Source: Microbacterium flavescens
GTDB lineage: Bacteria; Actinomycetota; Actinomycetes; Actinomycetales; Microbacteriaceae
DNA length: 64,000 bases
Assembly: GCF_018588945.1 (NCBI RefSeq)
Contig: NZ_JAFIWA010000006.1
Span: 124,001 to 188,000, forward strand
Direction of reading: 5' to 3'
Part shown: positions 1 through 9,256 of the stretch, in pieces
How the letters are laid out: every line of letters begins with the position of its first letter
How positions within the stretch are numbered: position 1 is the first letter of the stretch
Made by a program: the position numbers and the translations under genes
Notes under the pieces: model-generated
The model's database searches: none
What the model saw: the letters and a program-made list of their open reading frames with translations, nothing else
What the model was told of the DNA's origin: nothing

Positions 1-2
1 TG

Positions 3-773
3 GTCATCCCGGACGGATTCCACACCGTCTTCCTCGCGTCGCTGGCCTTCGCGATCATCGCCGTCGCGATCCTCGGGATCCTCGTGCCGAATCTGCGCAC
101 ACGGGCGGCGCCGGAGGCCACCGATGACCGCGCCAGCGGATCGCGGTTCGGCTGGGCCGCCGTGACGACCGGGCCGATGCGGCGCGTCATCGCCGGTGCA
201 GGCATCCTGGGGCTCCTCACGATCGGCGACGGCTTCGTGTACCTCGTGCTGCAATCCCGCAGCGACTTCGCGGCGCAGTTGTTCCCGCTGCTGTACGTGG
301 GCACGAACGTCGCATTCCTCGCGCTCGCGATCCCTCTCGGCCGACTCTCGGACCGGATCGGCCGGGGACGGGTCTTCGTGTTCGGGCACGTCGGCCTGCT
401 CGCGGCCTACCTGGTCGCCGCCCTGCCGATCGCCGACATGGCCGCGACGATCCTCTGCCTGGTCTTCCTCGGCGGGTTCTATGCCGCGACGGACGGGGTG
501 CTGGCCGCCCTCGCCGGCCAGCTCACCTCCCCCGAGACGCGAGCGACTGGGATCGCGGCTACGCAGACCGTCGTGGCGCTCAGCCGGTTCCTGTCAGCGA
601 GCGCCTTCGGCTTCCTCTGGTTCGCGATCGGAAGCGAGTCCGCAGTCCTCGTGATGGCGGCGCTGCTCGCCTTCGCCGTGCCTCTCGTCGCGCTGCTCCT
701 CAGGCCGTACCTCTCGTCGCCGGGCGACTCCCGGACCGTGGTGGACGACGAGCCGTCTGGGGTCCGCGGATGA
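3..773 (+). CDS. MFS transporter, C-terminal part (5' truncated)
   Basis: The frame is open from the first bases of the window, so the true start lies upstream and only about 256 residues are present. An internal GTG at 84 is not needed as a start. The visible part has about six hydrophobic helices and, near the middle, the MFS inter-helix signature GRLSDRIGR, which normally follows helix 2 or helix 8. Here it suits the second half of a 12-TM transporter. The substrate cannot be read from this fragment. The stop overlaps the next gene's ATG (ATGA at 770-773), so the two are probably co-transcribed and translationally coupled. Confidence 0.75.
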   Translation, partial: VIPDGFHTVFLASLAFAIIAVAILGILVPNLRTRAAPEATDDRASGSRFGWAAVTTGPMRRVIAGAGILGLLTIGDGFVYLVLQSRSDFAAQLFPLLYVGTNVAFLALAIPLGRLSDRIGRGRVFVFGHVGLLAAYLVAALPIADMAATILCLVFLGGFYAATDGVLAALAGQLTSPETRATGIAATQTVVALSRFLSASAFGFLWFAIGSESAVLVMAALLAFAVPLVALLLRPYLSSPGDSRTVVDDEPSGVRG

Positions 774-1792
774 CCGAACGAGGGAAGTGGATGCTGGTGC
801 TCGGCATCTCCATCGTCGCGCTCGGGGGGACGGCCGTCGCCGGGATCGTGGCGTGGCAGGACTACCAATCGCGTCAGAGCCGGGCGAGCGCCGCGGTGAC
901 AGCGGAAGGCGACGCGTGGGCGACAGGCGAGCGGATCGTCTTCCGCAACACCGCCATCGGGCAGGGCTACGGTCTCGTCGCGAGCGTTCCGCTCGACGAT
1001 CCCGCGGGAGCGCGCAGGCTGTCTTCGACCGCGTGCGAGCGGGTGGACGCGAACGCCGAGCAGTTCGCATGCCTGCACACCGATCGAGGGGTGGTGCCCG
1101 GCTACACCGCGACGTTGCGCTCCAACGACGGCGAGGTCGTCTCGGAGTGGTCGTTGCCGGGCATTCCAAGCCGGACGCGATTCTCACCCGACGGATCGCT
1201 CGTCGCGACGACCGCGTTCGTCACCGGTCATTCCTATGCGACCGTGGGCTTCTCAACCGAGACGGTGATCCGCACGAAGGACGGCGGGACGCTCGGCACC
1301 CTCGAGGACTGGACCCTCATGATCGACGGCGCGGAGAGCGCGCTTGTCGACCGCAACTACTGGGGAGTGACCTTCGTCGATGACCAGACCTTCTATGCGA
1401 CGGTCGGCATGGCCACCTCGGGCCAGACCTACCTCGTCAAGGGGGACATACCTGCGCGGACACTCACGGCTGTAGCATCCGATGTCGAATGCCCGTCCCT
1501 CTCGCCCGACGCGTCGCGCATCGCGTTCAAGCGGGTGACCTCCGGCTCGGGTGCGACCGCGCACTGGGCTCCGGCGATCATGGACCTGGCGACGGGCGAC
1601 GTCCGGCTCGTGCCCGAGAGCCGCAGTGTCGACGATCAGATCGCGTGGATCGACGACGACACGGTCATGTACGGGATGCCGCGCCCCGGCGAGGCAGGCG
1701 ACACCGACGTGTGGGCGGCGGATGCCGACGGGTCCGGCGATCCCTACCTCTTCATCGAGCATGCGTGGTCGCCGGCGGTGGTGCGCCGATGA
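770..1792 (+). CDS. membrane-anchored TolB/PD40-like beta-propeller protein
   Basis: A protein of 340 residues with one hydrophobic segment at about residues 8-28, which acts as a signal anchor. The rest should lie outside the membrane. The body carries motifs typical of TolB/WD40-like PD40 blades: FSPDGSLVATT near residue 140 and SLSPDASRIAFKR near residue 245. This suggests a small beta-propeller. No catalytic motif is visible. It overlaps the transporter upstream by four bases, and its stop lies one base from the stop of the convergent VanZ-like gene. Function is unknown; a binding or scaffolding role at the envelope is an inference from the fold only. Confidence 0.65.
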   Translation: MTERGKWMLVLGISIVALGGTAVAGIVAWQDYQSRQSRASAAVTAEGDAWATGERIVFRNTAIGQGYGLVASVPLDDPAGARRLSSTACERVDANAEQFACLHTDRGVVPGYTATLRSNDGEVVSEWSLPGIPSRTRFSPDGSLVATTAFVTGHSYATVGFSTETVIRTKDGGTLGTLEDWTLMIDGAESALVDRNYWGVTFVDDQTFYATVGMATSGQTYLVKGDIPARTLTAVASDVECPSLSPDASRIAFKRVTSGSGATAHWAPAIMDLATGDVRLVPESRSVDDQIAWIDDDTVMYGMPRPGEAGDTDVWAADADGSGDPYLFIEHAWSPAVVRR

Positions 1793-1793
1793 G

Positions 1794-2219
1794 TCAGCGA
1801 GCAGGGTTGCGATCCGCCGTCTGCTCCGCGCGGCGCTCGCGCCGGATGACGAGCAGCCAGGCCAGCGCCGCGCCGAGCGCCGCTCCGAGGGCGTTGGCGA
1901 GGACGTCGCGCGGACTCGGGACGCGCGACGGGATCACGCTCTGCACGAGCTCGGCCGCCACCGAGAGCGTCAGCGCGAGGACGAATCCCCACACGTGGTG
2001 GCGCAGCAGCAGGGTGAGAAGGAAGCCGAGTGGCAGGAACATCACGACGTTCGCCGCGAACTCGACCCATCCCGCGCCGAACCACAGCCACCCGAGGTCG
2101 TTCCGCAGCCACGACCAGACGCCGACGATGATCTCGCTGTACGAGACCGGGGCGAGCAGGACTAGCGCCGCGACCACGAGGTACGCGACGAGAGCCCAGA
2201 CCACCCACCGGCGCGTCAT
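1794..2219 (-). CDS. VanZ family membrane protein
   Basis: A protein of 141 residues with about four transmembrane helices and the VanZ-family core: an N-terminal helix, a FAANVVMFLPLGFLL stretch near residues 50-65, and a helix containing ELVQSVIPSR followed by SPRDVLANALGA. VanZ-like proteins confer low-level teicoplanin resistance in enterococci, but most actinobacterial members have no known role. The ATG at 2217-2219 is chosen because GGGAGG lies about eight bases upstream and the hydrophobic N-terminus starts there. An open frame extends further upstream but overlaps the divergent GT2 gene. It sits alone on the minus strand between plus-strand polysaccharide genes. Confidence 0.8.
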   Translation of the reverse strand: MTRRWVVWALVAYLVVAALVLLAPVSYSEIIVGVWSWLRNDLGWLWFGAGWVEFAANVVMFLPLGFLLTLLLRHHVWGFVLALTLSVAAELVQSVIPSRVPSPRDVLANALGAALGAALAWLLVIRRERRAEQTADRNPAR

Positions 2220-2276
2220 GGCCCCACCCTCCCACATAGGCGGAGCGGTGCCGAGCGCGACGCGGGGAACGACGCC

Positions 2277-3239
2277 ATGACCGTCGCCTTCCGTACGAGC
2301 GGACCCGTGGACGTCGCCGTGGTCGTCGTCACCTACAACAGCGCGCGCGACATCGGCGCGCTCGTCGAGTCCCTGCGTGCGGAGACCCAGGACCTGTCGA
2401 TGCGCGTCGTTGTGGCCGACAATGCGTCGACGGATGCGACCCTCGCCGAGCTGGCACGGCATCCCGACCTCGTCACGGTGCCCACCGGGGGCAACCTGGG
2501 ATACTCCGGCGGGATCAACGTCGCGATGCGCCACGTCGGAGACGCCGACGCGGTCCTCATCCTGAACCCCGATCTCCGCGTCGAGCGGGGCGCCGTCCGC
2601 ACCCTTCGCCGCTCGCTCGCGGCGCGATCCGGCGCCGGGATCGTCGCGCCCCGGATCCGCGACGCCAGCGGCGGCACAGCATCCTCCCTCCACAATGAGC
2701 CCCGCATCTCGCGATCGCTCGCCGATGCTGTTCTCGGCCGCTTTTGGCAACGTCGCCCTGCAGCCTTGTCCGAGTCCGTCCGCGACCCCGCCCAGTACGA
2801 GACAGCGCGCAGGATGGACTGGGCGACCGGCGCCGCGCTGCTCGTGTCACGGGATGCCGCAGCCACCGTCGGCGAGTGGGATGAGCGGTTCTTCCTCTAC
2901 TCCGAAGAGACGGACTACTGCCGGCGGGTGCGTCGGGCGGGGTACGAGGTCTGGTACGAGCCGACGGCGATCGTCCACCATTCTCAGGGCGGATCGGGCA
3001 GCTCGGGCGCACTCGACCGGCTCCTCGCCGTCAACCGCATCCGATACGCCCGCAAGCACCACAGCGCCGCCTGGACCGCCGCGTACCGCGGAACCGTCAT
3101 CATGGGCGAGTTCCTCCGGTCGGCGCGCGCGCAGCATCGCGCGACACTGCGCACCGTCGCCTCCGGGCGCACGTGGGCTTCGCTCCCGCACTCCGGCGCC
3201 GCCGCGCCGCAGCAGCCTGCTGCCGAAGGAGGCGCATGA
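2277..3239 (+). CDS. GT2 glycosyltransferase, rhamnosyltransferase (WbbL-like)
   Basis: A 320-residue GT-A enzyme that probably adds a sugar from a nucleotide donor to a lipid-linked glycan on the inner membrane face. The N-terminus reads VAVVVVTYNS, followed by VADNAST, the GNLGYSGGIN stretch and LILNPDLRV, which supplies the DxD-type metal and nucleotide site. Later WATGAALLVSR and FLYSEETDYCRR match the acceptor region and catalytic-base region of rhamnosyltransferases of the WbbL/RfbF type. The ATG at 2277 follows GGGGA by eight bases. The stop overlaps the start region of the next gene. The donor sugar is inferred from family resemblance only. Confidence 0.85.
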   Translation: MTVAFRTSGPVDVAVVVVTYNSARDIGALVESLRAETQDLSMRVVVADNASTDATLAELARHPDLVTVPTGGNLGYSGGINVAMRHVGDADAVLILNPDLRVERGAVRTLRRSLAARSGAGIVAPRIRDASGGTASSLHNEPRISRSLADAVLGRFWQRRPAALSESVRDPAQYETARRMDWATGAALLVSRDAAATVGEWDERFFLYSEETDYCRRVRRAGYEVWYEPTAIVHHSQGGSGSSGALDRLLAVNRIRYARKHHSAAWTAAYRGTVIMGEFLRSARAQHRATLRTVASGRTWASLPHSGAAAPQQPAAEGGA

Positions 3240-4174
3240 TGGAACCGCCGACGATCACTGGGGCCCACGACGTGTCGCTGCTCACCGTGAGCTATCGGGG
3301 CGATCTCGGACTCGCGCGCGAACTCTGCCGCAGCGTCGACCGGTACCTGGACCCGGCCATCGAGCACCTGCTGGTCGTCTCGCGGGTCGACGCAGCCCTC
3401 TTCGAGCCCCTCCGCTCGGACCGGCGCCGCATCGTCATCGTGGATGACGTGCTGCCCCCCGGGTACCGACGGATCCCTGCGCCGCAGGAGATCCGCATCG
3501 GACGACTGCATCGCCGCATCCGCGAGATGTGGCTCACTCCCGCCGGTCTGGCGCGCGGATGGATCGTGCAGCAGATCGTCAAGCTGGCGGCTCCCTCATA
3601 TTGCGATCGGGAGGTGATCGTCTTCGCGGACAGCGACATCGAGCTGACGTCCGCCTTCGGCGGAGATCGGCTGGTGTTCGGAGGACAGGCGCGACTGTAC
3701 CGGGTCCCCGGCGCGACCGCCGACAGCGATGACCACGTGCGTTGGCACCGGGTCGCCGCGCAGATGCTGGGCATGGAGCCCGACGGCTACCTCGGATCCG
3801 ACTACATCGGCAACCTCATCACCTGGCGGCGCTCCGTGCTCCTGCTCCTCCAAGAGGCCATCGCCCGGAATACCGGCAGACGCTGGGACAAGGCGGTCGC
3901 ATCCCGGTCGGCGTTCTCGGAGTACATCCTCTACGGCGTCTTCGTCGAGCACGTGCTCGGCGGAGCGCGATCCGGGCACCTCTTCACCACCGAGGATCTC
4001 GTGCACGCGGGCTGGTTCTACGATCTGGCCACGTCGGAGGGCCTCTCCGCCTTCATGGCCGGCATGGCGCCGCATCAGGTCGGCGTGGCGATTCAGTCCA
4101 CCGAGGAGCTCAGCCTCGCGGACCGCCGTCGCATCATCGACGCGACGGTCGAAGGGCGGGACCGCCGGCCGTGA
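3239..4174 (+). CDS. DUF6492-like, glycosyltransferase-like protein
   Basis: About 311 residues. Two ATG codons lie together at 3236 and 3239. The second is preferred because GGAGG ends six bases before it, while the first is only three bases away. The N-terminus (LLTVSYRGDLGLARELCRS) and the later VIFADSDIEL resemble a GT-A nucleotide-binding half with a DSD metal site. The pattern resembles DUF6492 proteins often found in polysaccharide clusters. It is translationally coupled to the GT2 gene just upstream and converges on the next minus-strand gene with 27 bases between stops. Its sugar and acceptor are unknown. Confidence 0.6.
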   Translation: MEPPTITGAHDVSLLTVSYRGDLGLARELCRSVDRYLDPAIEHLLVVSRVDAALFEPLRSDRRRIVIVDDVLPPGYRRIPAPQEIRIGRLHRRIREMWLTPAGLARGWIVQQIVKLAAPSYCDREVIVFADSDIELTSAFGGDRLVFGGQARLYRVPGATADSDDHVRWHRVAAQMLGMEPDGYLGSDYIGNLITWRRSVLLLLQEAIARNTGRRWDKAVASRSAFSEYILYGVFVEHVLGGARSGHLFTTEDLVHAGWFYDLATSEGLSAFMAGMAPHQVGVAIQSTEELSLADRRRIIDATVEGRDRRP

Positions 4175-4201
4175 CCGCGGCGCGCGCGTTCGCCGCGTCC
4201 G

Positions 4202-5218
4202 TCACGCCTTCGCGATCGCTCGCAGCTCCTCCTCGAGGATCGCGGACGTGATGCCGAGGTCCCGAGCGATGACCGCGATGCGAAGCCTCCAATCGAGCAG
4301 ATCCCGTGCGCGGCGACGATTCGCCTCCGCCGTCTCGGGCGTCCATCCGCTGTTCGCCTCGGCGAGAAGGGCCATGCCGCCCCGCAGGTCGTCCGGGGGA
4401 AGCTCCAGCGTCGCCCCCGGCCAGAGGAGCTCGCGGGCCGTCGTACTCGCCGGGGCCGCGCCGGCCACGACCGCGCCGTGCGCGAGACCGTCCGTCCAGC
4501 GCGCGGTGAGGTAGTCCCGCGTCGGGTGCGTGTAGGACGCGCCGCTGGTCAGGTTCGAGAACGCCAGGACGAACCGCGCGACCGCGAGCGCGTCATCCAC
4601 GTTGCGCTGCGCCTCCGCGTCATCCTGTCCGAAGGACGGCCGACCGCGATAGTCGAGATGCTGCGCGCGCGCCCATCCGGATCCCTCCGCATCGTCGTCC
4701 CACGCGGGCGGCATCCGTCCGAGCCGCTGGATGTCCACCGTCTTGCGCACCGGCACCGCCTGCGCGGTGTCGGCGCCCCAGGGCAGGACATGTATGGGAG
4801 TGGTGGCGCAAGCGGAGCGCCAGTCACCCACGTCGTCCTCGTCCGTCACGTAGATCCTGTCGAACCGGCCGGTCCGAGACACGTACGGGATGCGTTCGTG
4901 CCAGAACGAATCGATCACCCAGCCGACCACGCTCGCGTAGCGACTGGTGAGCGGGCCGAGCCGCAGCACAGCGGTGAGGTGCTCCGGTCGTGCGGCGATC
5001 ACCAACGCGATCCGTTCGCCGCCGCGGCGAGGGGGCAGGCGCTGCCGGGCGGCGAACAGCGCCAGCTGCCGCTCGTAGCGGCGGCTGCGGAAGGTGACGA
5101 GTCGTGCGCCGAGCACGCGCGCCGTCAGGGAGGCCAGCCGAGTGATGGGAACCCATCCCCGCCCGAGGTCCGTGTACAGGACGTCGATCAGGGTGTCAGC
5201 GGGCGCCTCCGACTCCAT
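4202..5218 (-). CDS. glycosyltransferase, GT-B-like, last gene of polysaccharide operon
   Basis: A 338-residue protein. The middle part has alternating hydrophobic strands and a WVIDSFWHERIP segment, followed by RIYVTDEDD and HVLPWGAD, which resemble the inter-domain part of GT-B glycosyltransferases. The C-terminal half (FSNLTSGASYTHPTRDYLTARWTDGLAHGAVVAG) resembles the nucleotide-sugar-binding lobe. The usual E-x7-E motif is not clear, so the family assignment is tentative. The start ATG lies four bases after the stop of the polymerase-like gene, placing it at the 3' end of the long operon. It probably adds or decorates a residue of the repeat unit. Confidence 0.55.
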   Translation of the reverse strand: MESEAPADTLIDVLYTDLGRGWVPITRLASLTARVLGARLVTFRSRRYERQLALFAARQRLPPRRGGERIALVIAARPEHLTAVLRLGPLTSRYASVVGWVIDSFWHERIPYVSRTGRFDRIYVTDEDDVGDWRSACATTPIHVLPWGADTAQAVPVRKTVDIQRLGRMPPAWDDDAEGSGWARAQHLDYRGRPSFGQDDAEAQRNVDDALAVARFVLAFSNLTSGASYTHPTRDYLTARWTDGLAHGAVVAGAAPASTTARELLWPGATLELPPDDLRGGMALLAEANSGWTPETAEANRRRARDLLDWRLRIAVIARDLGITSAILEEELRAIAKA

Positions 5219-5222
5219 CGCG

Positions 5223-6614
5223 CTACCGACCCCGGCCTTCGCGTCCGCTGTGCGGCGCGCGCTCCACGTCGGCGATCGTTGCGCGCACTCCGGCGTCGGA
5301 GAGCGCGATGCGGCGCAGGGCTGCGGCCATCCCGAGGAGGAGCACGAAGACCCCTGCGGTGATGGGGAAGCTCAGCCCGTCGAAGAAGAAGAGCAGGACG
5401 GTCACGGTGATCAGACCGGAGCTCACCGCGCCGCCGAGGACCTTCGTCTCAGGAGACCTGGAATTCCGAGACGCGCCGAGGGAGCTCCACACGGCCACGG
5501 CGATCAGCGCAGCGAAGGCGAAGGCGCCGAGCAGTCCGATCTCGACGAGCGTGGCGGCCCATTGATTGTCGAAGACGTAATAGCGGGACAGGAAGGTCCC
5601 CCACCCCTGTCCGATCAGGGGCGAAGACTCCATGAACTGCGGCAGCTTCTCGAGCGCTCCGGTGCGCGATTGCGTGCTGGTGTCCGCTGATGCGTTCACG
5701 AACAGCGCGAGGGTGGCTGTCCACATGCCGGGCACGACGACGACGACGGCCGCCGCGATGCACAGGCCACCGGCCACACTCGCGAACCGGTAGGCCCGCG
5801 GTATCCACGGCAGAACGAGCACGAGGGCCACCACCAGCCCGATGATCGCGGACCGGGAGACGGACACGAGACAGATGAAAAGGATGAGTCCCACGATCAG
5901 CCACCACAGACCTCGACGGCGCGGCTGCTGGCGGAAGCCTCCCGATATCGCCGCGGCGATCGCGATCGGCAGGACGGTCACGATCGATGAGACGAACTCG
6001 AGGGGATGCGTCGCCGTTCCGGATGCTCGCGTGAATCGGCCACGACTGTCGATGCCGCCCCAGTCGTATGACAGCCCCGGCAGCGAGCCCATCCATTCGA
6101 GCAGACTCGATCCGAGCAGGAACTGCGCGACGCCGAGCGCCGACACGCATCCCACTGCCACGACCAGGACCCGTACGACCCGGGCGGCGGCATTGTGGGT
6201 CCGGATGCCGTCCATCGCCACGAGGATGACGCCGCCCCACGACGCGAGTCGCACGAGGGAGCTGATCGCAGGACTGACCTGGTCGCCCGGCTGCCCCCGC
6301 AGCATGGCGGCTGCGAAGCTCGCCAGGATCACGAGCACGAGGAGGCCGAGCATCCAGCGGACAGGCTGGGTCGGGGTGATGACGTCGGCTCCCCTGGCCT
6401 GGAGATGGCTCAGAACCCACCACAGCAGGAGAGCGAGGCCCCAGAGGAGGGACGGCCGCCCGAGACCGCCCATGCCCGTGATCCCGATATTCGAGGGAAC
6501 AGCGAACAGCAGGATGACGTACACGCACAGCATCGCGTCCGCCGTCAGCCGACGGGGCCGGCGGATTCCCCGATGGTCGAGGGCCGCCACCGGAGCGAAC
6601 TGCTGCGTGCTCAT
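5223..6614 (-). CDS. O-antigen ligase/polymerase family membrane protein
   Basis: The start chosen is the ATG at 6612-6614, giving 463 residues; the open frame further upstream overlaps the Wzz-like gene and is arginine-rich shadow. The protein has about 11-12 hydrophobic helices. A long polar loop at roughly residues 225-260 contains GGIDSRGRFTRASGTATHPLEF, and a segment later reads LIGQGWGTFLSRYYVFDNQW. Both match the WaaL/Wzy-C (O-antigen ligase-like) pattern, where loop Arg and His residues act on lipid-linked glycan. Its likely role is to polymerise or transfer the repeat unit outside the membrane. It lies next to two chain-length proteins, which fits a Wzy function. Confidence 0.8.
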   Translation of the reverse strand: MSTQQFAPVAALDHRGIRRPRRLTADAMLCVYVILLFAVPSNIGITGMGGLGRPSLLWGLALLLWWVLSHLQARGADVITPTQPVRWMLGLLVLVILASFAAAMLRGQPGDQVSPAISSLVRLASWGGVILVAMDGIRTHNAAARVVRVLVVAVGCVSALGVAQFLLGSSLLEWMGSLPGLSYDWGGIDSRGRFTRASGTATHPLEFVSSIVTVLPIAIAAAISGGFRQQPRRRGLWWLIVGLILFICLVSVSRSAIIGLVVALVLVLPWIPRAYRFASVAGGLCIAAAVVVVVPGMWTATLALFVNASADTSTQSRTGALEKLPQFMESSPLIGQGWGTFLSRYYVFDNQWAATLVEIGLLGAFAFAALIAVAVWSSLGASRNSRSPETKVLGGAVSSGLITVTVLLFFFDGLSFPITAGVFVLLLGMAAALRRIALSDAGVRATIADVERAPHSGREGRGR

Positions 6615-6633
6615 GACTCGTTCGCCCCCGGGT

Positions 6634-7515
6634 TCATCGGCGCTTCCCGGATGGTGAGCGGACCTTCTTGCCGCCCGTCGGCGCTGACGCGGCCGGCTGC
6701 TGATCGGGGTCACCGGTGAGCTCGGCCTCCGGCAATGCGTCCGGGGCGACGACCGCGTCGGTCGGCTCCTCCGCCTCGTCGAGGTCTTCAGCACGGGGTG
6801 CGTTGGCGACAGGCAGGAACTCGGGCACCTCGCTGGGGTCGGACAGGTCACCCGCATCGTCGTCGTACTCCGTGTCGACCTGCTGGTCGATCTCCTCCGC
6901 GACCGAGGCGCGCATCCGGCGCCGGCGCTTCATCGCGAACCCGTCGACCGCGCTCGCCACGATCAGCGCGAAGAGCAGTGTCGCGAGTCCCGCGACCAGG
7001 GTCACGACGATCCGCGATCGCTCCCTGACGGTGCTCTCCTCATCGATGGAGATGTTGGAGATCGTCACCCGGTCGCCCGGCGGGATGCCCTGATCGGCCT
7101 GGAGCTCCTCGAGGGTGACCTCGGCCTGCTCCACGATGGTCGACAGCATCTCGGCAGCCACCTCATCGCTCTCGGCGGTGACCTGGATCGCCACGACCGG
7201 GCTGGAGGCGGTGGCATCCCGCGCGATGGTGACCTCTGCACCGCTCTGGACGAAGCCGCGGACCGTGTCGTCCGAGGCCACCGCGCGCGTGAGGACGTCC
7301 GCGACCGGAGACAGCCCGCCGGTGTAGAGGAACTGGTTCGTGGCGCCTTCGGGCAGCACCCCCTCGCCGGGGAGCAGCAGCTGCGACGCGTTCCGCTCGT
7401 ATTGCGGCGGAGTCAGCGTCCACATCGCGAACGCCATCGTGGCGGCGAGCAGTATGCCCGGGACGACGATGTACCACCGGCGCATGAGGCCACGGAGCAC
7501 GTCCAGCACGTTCAT
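6634..7515 (-). CDS. Wzz-like chain-length determinant with long acidic cytoplasmic tail
   Basis: A protein of 293 residues with two transmembrane helices, at about residues 14-33 and 172-195, around an extracytoplasmic domain of about 140 residues. This is the layout of polysaccharide co-polymerases (Wzz/CapA type). The N-terminus LRGLMRRWYIVVPGILLAATM is typical. After the second helix there is a tail of about 95 residues rich in Asp, Glu and Pro that ends in a Lys/Arg-rich patch. No Walker motifs or tyrosine cluster are present, so it is not fused to a BY-kinase. It overlaps the upstream paralogue by four bases (7512-7515) and precedes the polymerase gene by 19 bases. Confidence 0.75.
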   Translation of the reverse strand: MNVLDVLRGLMRRWYIVVPGILLAATMAFAMWTLTPPQYERNASQLLLPGEGVLPEGATNQFLYTGGLSPVADVLTRAVASDDTVRGFVQSGAEVTIARDATASSPVVAIQVTAESDEVAAEMLSTIVEQAEVTLEELQADQGIPPGDRVTISNISIDEESTVRERSRIVVTLVAGLATLLFALIVASAVDGFAMKRRRRMRASVAEEIDQQVDTEYDDDAGDLSDPSEVPEFLPVANAPRAEDLDEAEEPTDAVVAPDALPEAELTGDPDQQPAASAPTGGKKVRSPSGKRR

Positions 7516-8210
7516 CGAGATCGACCCCCGTCACTGAATGGGTGAGCGCCGGCTCGCGCACGCGAGCGGCGGCGCAGGGCACTGCGGTCGAGCATCCACG
7601 CCGCCGTGGCGCCGCCGAGCAGACCCAGCGCCGCCATCGCCCCGAAGGCTGCGAACCGCGCCGTGCGCGACGGCCGAACGTCCTCGATCGCTCGGGTGAG
7701 CGGCTCCACGTGCACCTCGATGCGATCGCCCTCGGGAACGCTGCGGGAGCGCTGCTCCGTCGCCGCGACGCTCTCGATGCGGGCCACGATCGCGTCCTGC
7801 TGATCCTGCACCCAGTCGCGCGTGCGGCCCACGACCTGGATCTCGATCGTCGCGGAAGATGTGCTGGAGCTCCACTGGTTCCCCTCCTCCTGCACGGCGA
7901 CGACGACCGCTTCGCGGATGCCGGCGCCGTACAGCGGAGCATCGCTGTTCGCGTACACCTCCGTGTGGACCCGACCGTCGTTGACCACGGTGGCGACGGT
8001 CTGGGCGAAGGCGATGAGGCTCCAGCTGTCGTTTCCGTTGTACGGCATGAGCGTGCTCGTGCCGGGCCAGGTGAACACGACCGTCGTCTTGGAGGCGTGC
8101 ACGCCGCTGTCCTGCATGAACTGCCCCGTCATCGCGGCGGCCACGAGGAGTGCTGCGAGCACTGCATACCAGCGCCGCAGCATCGTCATCAGGAGAGCGC
8201 GAACCGTCAT
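7512..8210 (-). CDS. second Wzz-like polysaccharide co-polymerase protein
   Basis: A protein of 232 residues with a helix at about residues 13-30 (MLRRWYAVLAALLVAAAM), an extracytoplasmic region of about 150 residues and a second helix near residues 188-208, ending in a short basic tail (ALRRRSRARAG). It is laid out like its downstream neighbour and shares the LRRWY start, so the two look like diverged duplicates. Each may contribute to one hetero-oligomeric chain-length complex, which is inference. It overlaps both neighbours by four bases (8207-8210 and 7512-7515). No kinase gene is nearby. Confidence 0.65.
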   Translation of the reverse strand: MTVRALLMTMLRRWYAVLAALLVAAAMTGQFMQDSGVHASKTTVVFTWPGTSTLMPYNGNDSWSLIAFAQTVATVVNDGRVHTEVYANSDAPLYGAGIREAVVVAVQEEGNQWSSSTSSATIEIQVVGRTRDWVQDQQDAIVARIESVAATEQRSRSVPEGDRIEVHVEPLTRAIEDVRPSRTARFAAFGAMAALGLLGGATAAWMLDRSALRRRSRARAGAHPFSDGGRSR

Positions 8211-9256
8211 GTCTTGACCAGTTCCGCGTAGATCGCCGACAGGTCTGCGCGCAGGCCGTCAGCGCTGTATCGATCGAGAATGACCGCAGAGGCGTGCGCT
8301 CCCGCGCGCGCCAGATCGTCGAGCGGACGCCGCATGGTGCGCTCCAACTCGCGGATGAGCTCGAGGGTCGATCCGACCGGCGTGCAGTACCCGGGATCGA
8401 AGAACTCGTCGCCGCCCCCGCCGGAGTACCCGACGACGTAGCATCCGCACGCCATCGCCTCTGCTGGGGGGAGACCGAACCCGTCGCGGTCGCTGAGGCT
8501 CACGAACACGGCGGCACGGCGCAGCGCGTCCGCCAGCGCGGTCTCGGTGAGCCCGGTGAGAGGAAGAGGGCTCCACCGCGATCCTCGGGCGCGGAGCGCA
8601 TGGACGACGTGGTTGAGCTCGCTCTGGCGGCGGGTCGGCACGTACGCGAAGGTCCTGTCGCGCACATCCCGCCCCGGATGGAACACCTGTGGGTCGACGA
8701 CGGGCCGAGCGATGTCGATCCGGATGCCGGGGAACGAGTGCGCGAGGAGCGCGGCGCTGTCCTTCGAGACGGTGACGATCGCCTCGAGCCGCGGCACATC
8801 GAGGTAGGGCGCACCCGGACCCGTGCTGCCGTAGTCGAGCGCCTCGAATGTGTAATGGGCGCCCTGGTTGAACACCACAACCCGGATGTCGGGGTTGAGG
8901 GCGGCCAGCGAGGTGCCGTAGACGTCGGGCACCACCAGGATGTCGTCGGAGCGGAACTCGAGCTCGTCGGACGACACGACGGCGGTCGTGGACTGGAACC
9001 AGGATGGACGGTATCCGCGGCGATCGTGCAGCACCGCCGCCTTGAAGCCCAGCTCATTGAGCAGGTCGACGTGTCGGTACGCCACTCGAACCCCACCGGC
9101 CGGCTTCTTCACGTGCGGCGCGAGGTAGTAGATCGTCGGGGTGGCTGTGCCGCGCTTCACCCGCAGCTCGGGCAGCCGACGCCACCGCAGATCAGCGTAG
9201 GTCCGGTACCGTTCCGCGGCGGAGCGCGCGAGCTGACCGGGGGTGGCGAGCGTCAT
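8207..9256 (-). CDS. GT-B glycosyltransferase (GT4-like)
   Basis: A 349-residue protein. The N-terminal domain contains YYLAPHVKKPAGGVRVAYRHVDLL, a usual GT-B acceptor-side motif in which AGGVR forms the glycine loop. The C-terminal domain has FAYVPTRRQSELNHVV and VFVSLSDRDGFGLPPAEAMACGCYVVG. This is the E-x7-E nucleotide-sugar-binding region with the retaining glycosyltransferase PPAEAMACG signature. It should work on the inner membrane face. It is coupled by four-base overlaps to genes on both sides. Donor and linkage are unknown. Confidence 0.8.
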   Translation of the reverse strand: MTLATPGQLARSAAERYRTYADLRWRRLPELRVKRGTATPTIYYLAPHVKKPAGGVRVAYRHVDLLNELGFKAAVLHDRRGYRPSWFQSTTAVVSSDELEFRSDDILVVPDVYGTSLAALNPDIRVVVFNQGAHYTFEALDYGSTGPGAPYLDVPRLEAIVTVSKDSAALLAHSFPGIRIDIARPVVDPQVFHPGRDVRDRTFAYVPTRRQSELNHVVHALRARGSRWSPLPLTGLTETALADALRRAAVFVSLSDRDGFGLPPAEAMACGCYVVGYSGGGGDEFFDPGYCTPVGSTLELIRELERTMRRPLDDLARAGAHASAVILDRYSADGLRADLSAIYAELVKT

